Of a DNA stretch of 64,000 nucleotides, positions 35,014-49,683 are shown piece by piece (position 1 is the stretch's first letter; each line of letters starts with the position of its first letter). The position numbers were made by a program, and so were the translations under genes. The notes below the pieces were generated by a model. That model searched no databases and was not told the DNA's origin. It saw only the letters and a list, made by a program, of their open reading frames with translations. The DNA comes from Epiperipatus broadwayi (Eukaryota > Onychophora > Udeonychophora > Euonychophora > Peripatidae): positions 310,001-374,000 of the forward strand of contig JAQFVV010006313.1 of the NCBI GenBank assembly GCA_028023455.1, given 5' to 3'.

Positions 35014-35191
35014 TTTATTGATGTAGACTAATATATTTTCAAGATTGTCTTAATTTTATGTACTGGATAAACTGATTCTGATTATGCATTGTTTATATAA
35101 TGATTTTTTGAATCAAATCTAAAATTTATTAGAAGCCTTGTTTAATATATTACCAAAATCACACTTTTTTTATTTTGCTATAATATCCTAT

Positions 35192-35387
35192 AAATACAAT
35201 TTATCCAAACCACTTCAAACATTTTTAGCAAAATTCTTTATTTGTACATATACACAAAGACCTATGTTTCAAATGTTTTGCAGTCTTCTTCAGAGCTAGT
35301 TCACTTTAATCTCTTTAAAAAATGCATACATGTACAAATAAAGAATTTTTCTAAAAAGTGTCCAAAGTGGTTTCAATAAATTGTATT
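35192..35387. repeat. Inverted repeat, 57-bp arms, PLE-terminal-repeat-like
   Basis: 35192-35248 and 35331-35387 are near-perfect reverse complements (ATACAATTTAT, CCAAACCACTT, AATTCTTTATTTGTACA) around an 82-bp spacer. On the minus strand the spacer reads CTGAAGA (35293-35287), GAAAC (35270-35266), ATAG and GTC, then the arm brings AATAAAG. This is the order seen in PLE terminal repeats, but stem I does not pair. Probably a third PLE-type snapback. Confidence 0.6.
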
Positions 35388-37529
<2,142 letters not shown>

Positions 37530-37972
37530 GTGTGCATGTAAAACCAGATACAAAAAAAAATAATCTACATATGGTTGTAATACATGGGTTTCAAAAAAAA
37601 CATTTACAAAATATCTATATGGTTGAAAAATCAGGTACCACAGCTAGCAGAACCTTTACACTTATAGTTATAATCTTTGCATTTAAAAAAAAAAAACTTT
37701 TCACACAACAATTTATGGTTGGAAAACACAGTCTTTGGTTTTTTTTGACTCATGAAAAAAAACTTTACATCACTTTGACCTTCTTTTATGATTTATTTTA
37801 CATAGTTTGAGTTTGGTATAAATCTAACATTAAGAGAAAATTGTTAAACTTAAGAGCACATACATAAATTATTACATGTCACTATAAATTCAAACTCAGG
37901 TGAACTAAACCAACTTTTAAATATATTGATCCGAATATATACAACTGTATCTATGAAATATCATTTGGGGAT

Positions 37973-38536
37973 ATGAATATATTTTCAACTGTCAAATCCA
38001 GAAAAAAAATGTACATCTATATTGGGGGAAAACTTTTCAAGCTTTTATGCTTGAGATACAACATAATTTTTCCACACATATGGGTTTCCAAGAAAATATA
38101 TAGTCATGCAATACATATAAAATTTTCAAACACATGTTCCTACACATTGCACATACACACCCATGTACATATATATGCAGTGCTACATATACAAGTACAT
38201 AGATTTTACACACCTATACTTCTATACACATTCATAGTACTATACATTATTGGAAAAGAAAGAAAAAAAAACTTTGGAGAAAAAGTTGGAAAAAGAAAAT
38301 CCATACACGTCTCAAATTCTTTACACTGCTTTAAAATAATCACAACATTATATACTCAATTAACAAGAAAAAAATTCTATACAAATATTTCCGTTCTTAG
38401 CAAACATGGGAGAAAAGTAGAAAAAAAAAAAATTCTACATAACAAAACTCTGGAAGTAAAAAAAAAAACTTACATATACATTAATATAATAGTTCAAACT
38501 ACTTTCATATTTTATACAATCTATTTAACCATATGA
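37973..38536 (+). CDS. Unrecognised 187-codon frame, probably not a gene
   Basis: The longest reading frame not made by a simple repeat. It is rich in Tyr, Ile, His, Lys and Thr, with a His/Thr stretch SYTLHIHTHVHIYAVLHIQV around residues 56-75 that comes from CACATACAC-type sequence, and a Lys-rich end. No domain, signal peptide or membrane segment is convincing. Upstream (37900-37972) there is no promoter-like sequence. It lies inside the segment that splits repeat D copy 1. A-rich strand bias, which removes stops on one strand, is the simplest explanation. Listed so that it is not lost. Confidence 0.12.
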   Translation: MNIFSTVKSRKKMYIYIGGKLFKLLCLRYNIIFPHIWVSKKIYSHAIHIKFSNTCSYTLHIHTHVHIYAVLHIQVHRFYTPILLYTFIVLYIIGKERKKNFGEKVGKRKSIHVSNSLHCFKIITTLYTQLTRKKFYTNISVLSKHGRKVEKKKILHNKTLEVKKKTYIYINIIVQTTFIFYTIYLTI

Positions 38537-38733
38537 GTTTTCACTTTTAATTAATCTGTTTATCAAAAAAAAAAAATACAGACTATGGATGGAAAACATG
38601 GTATTCCTCTTTAACTTATTAACAAAACAGTATTTGATTTTATAAAATCAATATGACAAAACTAAATCATTTTATATTCTGGAAAATTATGTATATATTA
38701 AATTATATATAGCAAATTATACACATATGGCTA

Positions 38734-38913
38734 ATGAATTATTCAGGGTGTGGGAATAATTACAGTCTCCACGATTGGGCATCCAAACTCGGAAAAAAAA
38801 ATGCAGCCTCTGTGCCGGTCAAAATCGTGTATTCATTCAACAAGACCAATAATCCAAGCAAAAGTACCTTGAATCCAACCATGCACAAGATACATATGTC
38901 AGGACAAGGATGA
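38734..38913 (+). CDS. Small 59-codon ORF of mixed composition
   Basis: ATG at 38734 opens 59 codons ending TGA at 38913. The protein begins MNYSGCGNNYSLHDWASKLG and ends in MHKIHMSGQG. Its amino-acid mix (Trp, Cys, Gly, Ser, Pro, Asn) is far more balanced than other frames in the window, and its DNA is richer in G+C than its surroundings. I recognise no family. It could be a real small exon, a piece of an old transposon ORF, or chance. TTACAG at 38760-38765, inside the frame, would serve as a splice acceptor, in which case the true exon would start there. Confidence 0.2.
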   Translation: MNYSGCGNNYSLHDWASKLGKKNAASVPVKIVYSFNKTNNPSKSTLNPTMHKIHMSGQG

Positions 38914-39436
38914 ATCCTAACCTATTTGCCTAAATTATTGCCTCTCTGACTAATGGATAACGTTTGTGATAAAACTAGCAGTGCTTGGTTTTATTCTGTC
39001 CCAGCTGGAGGTCATGGTTCACATAGAGACTCAAAATAAGAAAAGGGTTTATATGAAAAATCAATGATTTAATGAGTTCTGACGATTGCAGAACAGTACA
39101 GATATGATTTGATCGATTACTAATGGTTTGAACCGTAATAATGATAATTCTTTCTGGCAACATTATAAAAAAGTGAATTTAAATCAAAGAAATACTTAAA
39201 TAAATAGAGTAATTAACCTTAGAGATTGGGAGTGATGACAAACTAAGCTTATTTAAATAACAATACTATAGGAATTTATTAAGGAATTTAATACAAAATA
39301 AGTAGTCTTTGTATATATAACGTGGTTATTTTCTTTAATTCGTTTTGATGTGGCTTTGACAAACAATGTAAAAGTTTGTTAATTTGTCGGCCAAAACCAA
39401 ACAGCAATAAAATAAGATATTACAAATAAATCTGTT

Positions 39437-39450
39437 ATATATATATATAT
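39437..39450. repeat. Short (TA)n tract
   Basis: About seven TA units. Confidence 0.8.
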
Positions 39451-41807
39451 TACAAAATATGAAAGATGGGCATTTAAAACATTATTACATTTAAAATCAT
39501 TCGTATATAATGAGTATGGGAAGCAAAATAGTTTTTAAATAGATAATTGACAATTATACAGTCAGATTTAATTAATTACAAAATTTGTTTGTGAAGGACG
39601 TGCTATCATGGCAGAGAGCATTTCAGGTTAGCGAAATAAAGATATAAAATGATGAAGAAGGCAATATGCTATTATAGATTACAACAAAAATAAATGAGGT
39701 GGCTTTGCTAAAGGAAATTCCTGATATGTACAGGTAGATAAGAGAAATGTTGGCCCTCTAGCCAAAGCATGTCTCTGAATAATAATAAAATATTTTTGAT
39801 GTGCTGGGCTTCCATACACATTTTAAATGGCAATGCCCGAAAAGATCCCTTCATATAAACTACGTCTACTTTGAGGGAGTGTGAAAGACCGGACTGGTCA
39901 AAGTTAAATGTCCAAAGGTCCTGGTGAGTAAGTAGCAAAGCAAAATACTAACACTAAATGAATGGTTGTAGCTATAAATACATAATGCCTTAGACGTATA
40001 TATAGATATTGTACCACTAGCAAAATTAATAAATGAATTCCTGATTAAAATAATCAATTCCCTGACATCGATAGAAAGTCCCCACAAACCTTAGTCCACT
40101 AATGAATGAATCATAAATATAATATATAAATAAAGAAAAAAAGAGTTAACTAAAATATAAAATGTTTACCACATTTCACAAATATTTCATTTATTAATAA
40201 GTTCTTAAATAATTTATAAAAGATTATAAAATAAGACTGTTTTTAATTAACATAGACGGGCATTAAATATCAAACTAATAAATTGTAAAGCATAATTTTT
40301 ATATTTTCTGACAAATAAAATATATGTATGAAATATATAGATTGATAAAATTATATGATAAATTTTACTTAATTGATTCACTAAAATTATTTATTCTTTC
40401 AGAAATAATTACAGGGGTATTTTAAATTGGAGGTAATAGTAAGATACTTTTAAAATAATTTCAATCATTCAAATAAATTTATATATGAGGTACAAAACTA
40501 AATGAGCTTTCTATTAATTAACTTACAGAAGGAAGTCTTCTTGTAATGATTTTTAAATTAAAAAAAAATAACAGGGGAGGATTTAAAGTTGATAGCTCAT
40601 TGAATTTTGTATTTGGCAATTTCAGTAAGTCCATTAATCTAAACAAACCAACAAAAAAATAATTTAATTTGCCACATCAAAATAATGTAACATTTTATAA
40701 GAATTGATATTTTAAATTGAATAAATTTAAAAGATGCATTTTAAACCAAGCCGTATAAACATTACACAGATATAAAATATAAATTAATATAGATTTTGAA
40801 AACAAGTAAAATAAAATCAATGGCTTGTGGTGAATTGGATGTTACCTCAGAATCAATCAGTTAGTACAGGCATTTAATACAGTCAGATCATTTCAGGCTT
40901 CCTCGACACAGACAGTCTCTGGCTAGATGTTTAAAGCACTGGAAAGGCATGGATAGGCTGGTGGAACAGACCTCTGAGAAGCAAACGACCGATCTTTTCA
41001 CCCCGTCATTTCTTTAGGCACAATATATATATATATATAAAGATTAATCACTTCTCTTTAGTCTCAATAATAATTAATCCCTAATCAAATTTTCCAATAT
41101 TTATGTGTTCTGGTTTTATCTAAAGGATTAAATCTACACTGACCTCCACCAATTGTAACTGCTCTCAGCAGTTCTGTGAGGTTGGTGCCACTTTGGAGGG
41201 AAAATCTCTAACTCTGCATGAACATGCCCCAAGGGTTGATTTGATAATTAAAAAAAAACAACAACAACAAGCATATTAAGTTTATCAGTCATTGTACTAA
41301 CAAAATCTATTTAATTATGGTTTAGATTAACAAAATGTAGATTTTATTCAAAAAAATTTGGTACAGTGACTTTCAAACATATTTGGTATAAACTTTTACA
41401 AAATATTTCTTAAAAATATTACATTGTTTAAATAATTGATTCTCAAGTGTACATTGATTAAAAGATAAATATAAAATGTTCAACTAATTTGTTGGAGAAA
41501 ATGAACTTTAATAAAGAATTTGAAATATTTGTAACGTTTTATAGATATCTAGGATTCAATTCAATTTGATAAAATAAACACAATATACATTTTTACAAAT
41601 ATAAAATAAATAAACTACTATAAAAAGGTTAGTTTTAATTATAAAATAAGATTAATGAAATATAAAAGATTATAATATTGATTAAAATATACTACCACCT
41701 ATTATGAGATGGGTGACAGTTAATAAAGATTGGGTTCAAACCCAGACTAGTGCTGATGACATTGGCACTAGGTGAAGCAGGAATATGTACTATATTTCCA
41801 GCTTCAG

Positions 41808-42421
41808 TATGGTTATTATATAAAAATATCATTGTTAGACTAATTCAGAATTTATAAAAAAAGTTTAAAAAATTATAATAACAAGTATTTAGTTAAAATA
41901 AATTATCTTTAAAACTTAATATTTTGATGGTCAATTCTTTCTGTCATTAATTAAAGCAGTAATGTATTATTATTTTTATTGAGCTAGTTGTGATTTCTTG
42001 GGCACTGAATTAGTTTACCATTATTCAGAGCATGTTATCTACTGTACTTAACTGGTGTCTGGAGCTTCACCTACATAAAAAGTGCTTTGAATGATAGGTA
42101 TTAAAGGGTGCAGCTGAGAAAATCTGTGTCCTTGAAAGGTAGCCACAGTTATGTATTTTATATAGCTCTGGGTTGGGCCTGGGTACCTTCTGGGTATTAT
42201 CTTTCTCTGCATAAGGGGACCAGTGTGGAGCAATACTTAACTTGTTGTGGTTTATATTGAATTAATAATAAATAATTGTATCATATGTTGCATGTATAAA
42301 AGTATATCTTACAATTTTGTTTCACAAGTTTATATTTCATAATAACTATGTTATTAAAGAGTTAAAAAAAAATTCATGCTACATTGAGTTTTTTAATCTA
42401 TCTACTACACCACCTGGTTTA
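41808..42421 (+). repeat. Repeat D copy 1, right part
   Basis: Matches 55368-56012 from TATGGTTATTATATAAAAAT to CTACTACACCACC(T/C)GGTT. It contains R1 copy 2. Together with 36232-37529 it rebuilds the same order as copy 2. Confidence 0.85.
42078..42233 (+). repeat. Dispersed repeat R1, copy 2
   Basis: AAAGTGCTTTGAA, GCAGCTGAGAA, TGTGTCCTTGAAA, TTATGTATTTTATATAGCTC, TTTCTCTGCATAAGGGGACC. Same order as copy 1 at 22463-22640 (opposite strand). It lies inside repeat D. Confidence 0.65.
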
Positions 42422-42702
42422 TTTGGCTTTCCCCAACATGGGAGCAGAACCATCATAAATGACAGTTAATTAATTTTTTTTTCTTGTTTGAAAATAATCA
42501 AAGAAAAGCTAAATTGCATAATTGTATTTAAAAAAATGGTATAATTAAAATTAAGCAATTGATCAAAGCAAGTTTTTTTTTTAAGGAAAAGAGCGAAAGT
42601 AAAGACAAGTGAATATTTTGGGTGGAGTTATGGTGTTGAGAATGAATAGAGAGAAAAAAGGACAAGGAGATTGGAGTCAGTCATATGTTTCACTTTAGAA
42701 AA

Positions 42703-42716
42703 ATAAATATTGTGTT

Positions 42717-42750
<34 letters not shown>

Positions 42751-42757
42751 AACACAA

Positions 42758-42764
<7 letters not shown>
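42703..42764. repeat. Palindrome with (TA)n core
   Basis: ATAAATATTGTGTT(T/C)AAATA flanks a (TA)n core and returns as its reverse complement with one mismatch. A further (TA)n tract follows to about 42792. Confidence 0.9.
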
Positions 42765-42792
<28 letters not shown>

Positions 42793-42794
<2 letters not shown>

Positions 42795-43930
42795 TAACCT
42801 GGTCCGTTTGCATCCTCTTCCGGGCAGTATATTCTATAAAATAAAACGGGTTCTAGCTCAATTAATAATTAATAATAAAATATTCAATATTAAAATTAAA
42901 TGTTTCACTAGCTCAAATTTAATATACGAATAAGGTTCAGTTTATAAAAATAATTTAAATAAATATTTAATATTACTATGAGACTTGGAAGTGAAAATAC
43001 AGGTGACAAGATAGATTACATTGAGCCAATATCCTACAGCATACTACCTCAATGGCATAAAAACACTATCCCCCCTATTACTATTTTGCATAACTAAACT
43101 TATAGCATTATTACGACTTTAATAACTCCTACTTATTCAGGTTAAACCAATAATTAAATCCTAATCTTCTATTCATAATAATTTAGCTCATAAAATTTCA
43201 GGTTTATAAAATTATTCTAAGTTAATTTTAAGATTACGGTAATAAAATATGAGAAGGAAATTTTATGTCATAATCTACTACACTTAAACTAATAATAATA
43301 AATAATAATATTATTATTCATTGTATAACTAATTCTGTATATATTTTCTTTTCACTATAGTTTTATTACGATAATAAAATAATAAAATAATATAACTCTT
43401 TATATTCATGTAATAATATAATAAATATGTGGTAGCATTTGATAATGTGACAAACAAAGTGTGTGGCAGATAAGAGCTTCATACTCAATATATTATTATG
43501 ATAACTAATTTATGACCATAAGATAATGTAAATGTGATTACTTAATAAATAGTCCCATTCTTAAAATAAGTCTTTATTTATTTCTGTGCAAAAATATTGT
43601 GTTTAATTTTAGTAAGTCTGTGTTCAAATTCATGAAGATGGGAAAAATATTAAACCTAACACACAAATTTTGAGAAAACAAATTTTAACAAAGTTTATTA
43701 TAATATTAACAACATAACAATTTATTTACAATATGTACATTTAAAACATCTTAAAGATTGTTACCATTATACATTCTTTATATTCGAACCTTATTAAGTC
43801 TTTACTCTGACTTAAAAGAAAAAAAATATATAATACAATATTATTAATTCCTGTTTAATCAATCTTATATAAAAATTACATTTATTTAATGCTTACTCAA
43901 AATATACTTTACAACCGTTAGCTATTTTTT
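42793..43930. other. AT-rich spacer
   Basis: Nothing recognised. Confidence 0.55.
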
Positions 43931-44170
43931 AAGTATGCTTCTTTTTTTTAATTAAAAAAATCCATAGAAGCATAGTACGGATAAACATAAAATAATACCA
44001 ATCGAGAACATGGATAGATTTTTACTAGACAATTTCACTTTAGCAATATTCAAGTATGCCTCTTTTTTTTATTAAAAAATCCATAGAAACATAGTATGGA
44101 TAAACATAAAATAATACTAATTGAGAACATGGATATTTTTTACTAGACAATTTCACTTTAGCAATATTAA
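43931..44170. repeat. 121-bp tandem duplication
   Basis: Unit AAGTATGC(T/C)TC, T-run, AATCCATAGAA, ATAAACATAAAATAATAC, GAGAACATGGATA, ACTAGACAATTTCACTTTAG, CAATATT, present twice (43931-44051 and 44052-44170). About eight differences are visible, so it is older than the 61-bp pair at 26.3 kb. Confidence 0.92.
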
Positions 44171-47060
44171 CGATATCGTGTAAAATATCCAATGATAATT
44201 TATTTCTAAATTATGGATACTATTGTTCACTACACTGTATTTATTAACTATAATACATTCAATTATAAAAATATTATAGTACTATATAATTATAACTACT
44301 AATACATTTTCTATTATTGAATAAATATAAATTATACCTAAACTTATTGTGTAGATCGTTTTTACTTTATAGCATTATATTAAATATATGCAGTACTCAT
44401 TTTAAAAAAATTAAATAAATATTTTAATATTTCAAAAGCAACTTTGCTTTACATATTTTATTCTTAAGATCTTATATTTATTTCCAAAATAAAATAAATC
44501 TATAACATATTTTATGATTTTTTCATTTGAAGTGCATTGGATTTTCAATTCCAATTCATACAAATTCTATTCCTTCATACAAATAAATAAATTCGTCTCA
44601 TTCCAAACAATTGCATATCTTTAACTCTAAATAAATCATATATTATTTTCTTTTAAATATACCATACTGTATGATGTAGCTCCTTTTTGGAAATCTAGAT
44701 AGTGAATAGATTTGTAGGATGGGAAGAAAAACTAAAGTAGTACTCATAACTCATAACAACTAAACATGTACCATGGCACAGTGTATTTTTAAAACTAGAG
44801 GAAAGACCTATTCTGTCTAATGTCCTCAAATATTATAAATGATGTCAAGCTATTTCTTTAGCTTTATTGAACATCAATACTCCAAGAAAATAAACACTGT
44901 CCAAAATAAATATACAATTGCAGGGCTTTGTTAACTATGTTGCACCTCTACAAATATTATAAAATACCATTTATATTCCCTAAATATCCTAACTTAATAA
45001 TCTCCTGGATTGATGCCCACCATATTACAAATATCAGGTCACTATCCTATTCTTATTTCCTAAAGATTTATCAGGTCTTACATCGACAAATTACTAGCTT
45101 GCGTAAACAAATAATAAATAAAATTCAACTATAGTTAGAGCAATCCTACTAATCCACAAGAAAAGTTTGCTTGCTTCATTATTCTACATTCTTAACCACA
45201 TACAAATTAATCAGATAATACTTTAACATCCAATAACATGAAAGTTTTTACAAAGAATCACACAAATATTTATTATCATGTTGGGTTATTTTACTATTAT
45301 AAAATCATAGTATGCATATTCCAAATAAATCCTGATCTCACAATGTTTTAAAAGGGTTGTATAATACATATATTTTAACATTCATACTTCATACATTATT
45401 ACATAGGCATTCTGTAAAAAATAAAAACAAGAAAATACATAATAATAAATATCAATAATTCATTAGTTGTCATATATTTACTTTGTTTATAAGTTTCTTC
45501 CTTAGTAAATATACTTGTCATATTGTTTCTTAACTCTGGACAAGCCTATCTTACAATATAAAATAAGGTGTCTTTATTTTTAGACGGCAAACAGTTTTTC
45601 TGTTTATGTTTTTTGTATAATGTCTATACTGCTATTTTATTTATTAGAACAATTCTTTTGTTCAGCATTAATGAAACTGTATCTACAAATATTATATACA
45701 TTTTTTAAAATATTATAAATTGAATATATTTTACTTCTTGTTATATCCATTTTATTATCGCAAAGTTCTAAATTAGACTTTGACAAAATACTTCCGGTAA
45801 GAAAACTTTTAAAAAACAAGCAGCACATGTTAAATGAAGTTATTAAAATATTTTAGTTTACACTCTATTTTCTCAAAATACTTTTTAAAAAATAATACCT
45901 GTTAGTTTTTGCAAATAAAATTATAAGAGAGCACTAATTTGACTAAAATAATAAAATTACAATCACCTTGATAGCTTCTGATATGAGTCAGCTACCTTTA
46001 AAACTTTATTAATCACCCCCTGTTAAATCAACTGCAATGGTATTTATACCCTGTAAGAATACCTTATCCTCTTTGTTTGATTCTTACTTTTACTTTGATA
46101 TCAAATTTGCATATGTTTCAGTTTTTACACAATTTAATTTCAAAATAAAAATTTTGACATATTAAAACCTTAAATATTATTTAAAAATATTAATCTTAAA
46201 TCAATTATTATTTTACTAAATTGATTAAAAATCTTTAAAAAGACTTTTAAAAACACTATTTAATAAATTATCCCACTTTTAATATTAATTTATCTATTTT
46301 TTTTATTTAAACAAAATATTTAACTTTTTTATTAACTGTACTCGTTTTTATTACACTATTTAAAACATTTTATATGATAGTTAACTTAATATTTATTATT
46401 AGCTTTATACTAGGAAATAATTACATTTAACTCTATAATGCAATTCTAGAATATTTTAAATTTTAATAATAAATTCTAGCAAGCAAGTGTGTGTAACTCT
46501 ATATTACATAAGTCACATGATTAATAATCAAGACAGACTATCCAATTTTTCTCTGTCTGGGAATAAATAAATTGCTACACATGTTGTGTTATATAAAATA
46601 ATACAATTATATAATTTAGAAAAATATAATTTGGAAAATATAGAATCATATATAACTTTCAATACCGTAAAACTTACTTTTAAAATATACGATATTAATT
46701 ATAATTATTAAATATAACTTATGAATTTAAATATAACATTTATTTAACTATCATTTTAATACTATTAAAATTTAATTTTTAAACATACTTTTAAATATTT
46801 ATAGCTGAGTTATTTATTATAGCCAGCGTTTGCAATCATATGACATAATATTTTTAGCTTTATTTAATTTTTCTAAAGTTATTCATTATAATATTATGTG
46901 TTACGTATTTTCATTTAGCTTTAAATTTTACTTTAAGATTTTATTAATAAAATATAATCAACACATCAAGAGAACATGTTCTAAAATTTAAAATTTTTAA
47001 TAATTTACTGTGATGGACTATGTCTGGCCTATAAAAAAGGGCATTATATATATATATATA
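44171..47060. other. AT-rich spacer upstream of the gypsy element
   Basis: No gene recognised. The frames at 44928-45134 and 45637-45828 show nothing family-specific. No LTR could be defined upstream of the gypsy remains. A short (TA)n lies at 47045-47062. Confidence 0.5.
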
Positions 47061-47214
47061 TGGATAAAGATAATGAGCTGGGGGGGGGGGTTAATAAAAA
47101 AGTAGATGTGTTAGAAAAAGAATGTGAGAATATAAAAACATGGATGCATATATGTAAAATGGAGGCAGTAAATCAGCTGCTAAAAATGAAAAAAAAACAT
47201 TTTCAGGGAACAGA

Positions 47215-47610
47215 GGGGATGATCCAAGTGAGCATTTAGAGAGCCTGCAATGCTATTGCATCTTGAATAGGTTAAGTGAGGGAGCAAAAATTGTCCAGGC
47301 TTGGAGTCACATACAGGGAGAAGCTCAATTCTTGTGGAACTAATTACATTTAAAACCAGAAACATTTGATGAATACAAGTGTTCACTGTCAACAAATTAT
47401 TGGGGGGAGGAACTTCAGGAAAAGTTAAGATCTAGTAAAGCAGGACATGTAGCAGCTGGGAGAGTTACTCATTACATTTCTTTGTAGACAAGTAGCAAAA
47501 TTGAGATCAATCACAGCATGTCTTTGTCAGAGCAACAATTATGCATATAGTTAGGTGGGTTTTATCTGGGGATATGGGACACATAATGATTGGAAAGCAG
47601 ACAGGAGAGC
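47215..47610 (+). pseudogene. gag remnant with decayed zinc knuckle
   Basis: One frame from 47215 reads DDPSEHLESLQCYCILNRLS, then AQFLWN followed by a stop, then YWGEELQEKLRSSKAGHVAA, GRVTHYISL and a further stop. This has the capsid-like layout (a KxxLxGxAxxW-like block followed by an aromatic-rich segment). Near 47540-47600, in another frame, GDMGHIM preceded by remains of Cys positions resembles a CCHC nucleic-acid-binding knuckle (the second Cys now reads Trp). Gag would form the particle. The call depends on its position upstream of the protease. Confidence 0.6.
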
Positions 47611-47729
47611 AAATGATAAAAGTATTAATGGTGCTGGACAAAAATAGGTGTTGGTGGTAAGTCAGCATGAGGATGAAAACACAGAAATTGTTTTTCATGC
47701 AAATAGTGAATGTAGTGTATAGTGGAGAA

Positions 47730-48090
47730 GAGAACATGCCTTTAATGGCACCCCAAAGTTGTCCAAAGGTAAAAATAAGAATAAGGGGAATTGTAACTAG
47801 TGTGTTATTTGATTCAGAAAGTCAGGAATTGGTAATTTTACAGGAAATGTTTGATAAAATAAATGATGTTGTCCTTGAAATTAAAATATTTCTGTTGAAA
47901 AAGATATATGTTTTTCTGACTAATGGTAAAAGTGTGAAGCTGGCATTCAAGCAGTCCAGGATGTAAATACACATGCCAGAGAGAGAATATAGCCATGCAT
48001 TATTGATTTTGTTGGGTTTGATTCATGAGGTCATATTAGGCTCAGACAATATGTACAAAACAGGCTGCATATTGGATTATAAATGAGGTT
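47730..48090 (+). pseudogene. gypsy protease remnant
   Basis: The frame at 47667-47966 contains VLFDSESQELVIL, which corresponds to the aspartic protease active site D-S/T-G, with Gly replaced by Glu. It is preceded by KVKIRIRGIV, the usual strand before the active site. After a shift, around 48000-48080, text reading LGSDNMYKTGCILDYK fits the flap-to-RT linker seen in gypsy Pol. The changed active site and shifts make it inactive. Confidence 0.72.
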
Positions 48091-48329
48091 TGGCATAAAT
48101 AAACAATGCAATAATTCCATTTACAAACCAACTTAAAGATGAAGTTAATAAAGAATGGTGTTCAAAAAGTTCAGGAATGGAAATAGAAATAAGGGAAAAG
48201 GTGGATGCTTCAAGACACATAAATGATAATTAAATGGACCTTTTGGGGAAGCTTCTAAGCAGATATCAGAACATGTTTCTGAGATCCCCAAGGTGATCAA
48301 AGGGTATGAACACAGAAAAAAGTGCAAAA

Positions 48330-49080
48330 AAAATCATCCATATCAAGCACATGTGTAAACTATACCACATCACCATAGGCATGAAGTAGAAGAACAGATA
48401 GACAAAATGCGTAAATGGAAAATCATATCTAAATGTTCATCTCCATTTAATAACCCCAGTGTAACAGTAAAAAACATGGATCAATTCGGTTGCATTTACA
48501 TGCCTGGCAATTAAATAAGATAACAATATCTGATACTAATACTCCTCCACCTATGAGCGAATTGTTATCAAAATTTCAGAAAAAAATATTTTCAATGTTC
48601 AACTTAACTGCCAGCTATTGGCAAATGAAGCTTCTCCCAGAAAATCAGAAATATAGGGTGTTTAAATATAACAGACATGCATAAAATTTTAACTAGATTT
48701 CCTTCAGGCTAAAAAATAGTGGAGCATGGCTTATACAGTTTCTTGTTCACATGTTATCAGACCATATCAAAAGTTTAATAGTACTGTATGTAGATGATAA
48801 TGTATTGGCATCTGAAAGTACAGAGGAGCATTTCACACATTTAAAGAAGCTGTTGCATGAGTGCAAACAAAAGTGAATAAAAATTAACTTAAGTAAAACT
48901 ATTTTAATGACTACTGGAATATTTTTTAGGCCACATCATTAGTGAAAAGGCAATCTAACCAAGTTCAGAAAAAATCAAGCAATCCAAGATTTTTCTAGGC
49001 CTCAAAACAAAAGACCGTTAAAGTCATTCCTCAGTTTATGCAATTTCTATAACTGGTTTTACAAAAAAACATTTTTTTTT
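48330..49080 (+). pseudogene. gypsy reverse transcriptase remnant
   Basis: RT landmarks appear in order but in shifting frames: an HRHEVEEQIDKM-type entry block near 48375, CSSPFNNPSVTVKNMDQFG near 48435, LSKFQKKIFSMFNLTASYWQ near 48564 (the motif after which the first catalytic Asp is expected; here Asn), VLYVDDNVLASESTEEHFTH near 48778 (YVDD box), GHIIS near 48940, and a SFLSLCNFYNWF block near 49024 (thumb). At least four frameshifts and several stops. The YVDD-VLAS-EEHxxHL order is specific for Ty3/gypsy. Confidence 0.88.
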
Positions 49081-49082
49081 AT

Positions 49083-49680
49083 ATGGAACCATTGTGGCAA
49101 TTGCTAAAAAATGAAAGACAATGGGCATGGACTGAACATCATGAGTGTAGCTTAAAAAACATGAAGACAGGGATTAATAAAAAAAAGTTATGTTGTCATT
49201 CCCCAACTTTGAGAAGCCGTTTTTATACAAACCGACAGGAGTGGGTTTGTATTGGGAGCTACACAGTCTCAAATACAAGAGGGGGTTCTTTTCTTTATTA
49301 GCCAATTAATGAAGGGTTCTAAAATGAACTACACTGTAACTGATAATGAGGCCTTGGTGATTGTGTGGGCATTTAAAAATTTTATTAGTATCTGATAGGG
49401 TCCAAGGTAAATGTAATTACTTACCACAAAAGTCTTGAGTTTTTAAATCATAGCTTCCTTACAAACAGCCAATTAATAAGGTTGACTTTGTTTTATAAGG
49501 AGTGTAATTATAGTGTGAGATACTACTAAGGTAAAGAAAATGTCATATCAGACACCTTATGCAAATACACTGCAGTACAGAAGCAATGTTCTTTAAATTG
49601 TGACTGACCATATATCACAGTGACAGATACTCAGGAAGGCAATGAAACAGAAAATGACCTTCATATGTTAAAAGAGTGAC
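49083..49680 (+). pseudogene. gypsy RNase H remnant
   Basis: PLWQLLKNERQWAWTEHHEC begins the tether. The RNase H core follows as SRFYTNRQEWVCIGSYTVSN (the first acidic residue after the YT strand is lost) and, in another frame, NYTVTDNEALVIVWAFKNF, the ExLAIVxAxxxF helix. A TxH-type strand near 49425 is barely readable. Inactive. Confidence 0.75.
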
Positions 49681-49683
49681 AAA

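Larger units (their letters stand above)
37530..41807. other. About 4.3 kb interrupting repeat D copy 1
   Basis: This segment is absent between the matching flanks in copy 2 (55342-55368). It holds A-rich, Tyr/His/Lys-coding text at 37.5-38.5 kb, including a 187-codon frame (37973-38536) and a 105-codon frame (37493-37810) that I do not recognise, a small mixed-composition ORF at 38734-38913, and less AT-rich patches at 39.70-39.94 and 40.85-41.24 kb. No reverse transcriptase, transposase or clear terminal repeats were found, so insertion in copy 1 and deletion in copy 2 are both possible. Confidence 0.6.

Noticed and set aside
39590-39940. Possible exon: ATGGCAGAGAGCATTTCAG before GTTAGC, and GTGAGTAAG donor-like word at 39924
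   Set aside because: No open frame of useful length leads to either donor and no matching acceptor is apparent.
41729-41741. B-box-like GGGTTCAAACCC
   Set aside because: It is a self-complementary word without an A box or tRNA arms around it; the similar word at 50550 is part of the gypsy TGF motif.
47080-47092. G11 run as G-quadruplex
   Set aside because: A single G-run without three further G-tracts nearby; probably a simple homopolymer.
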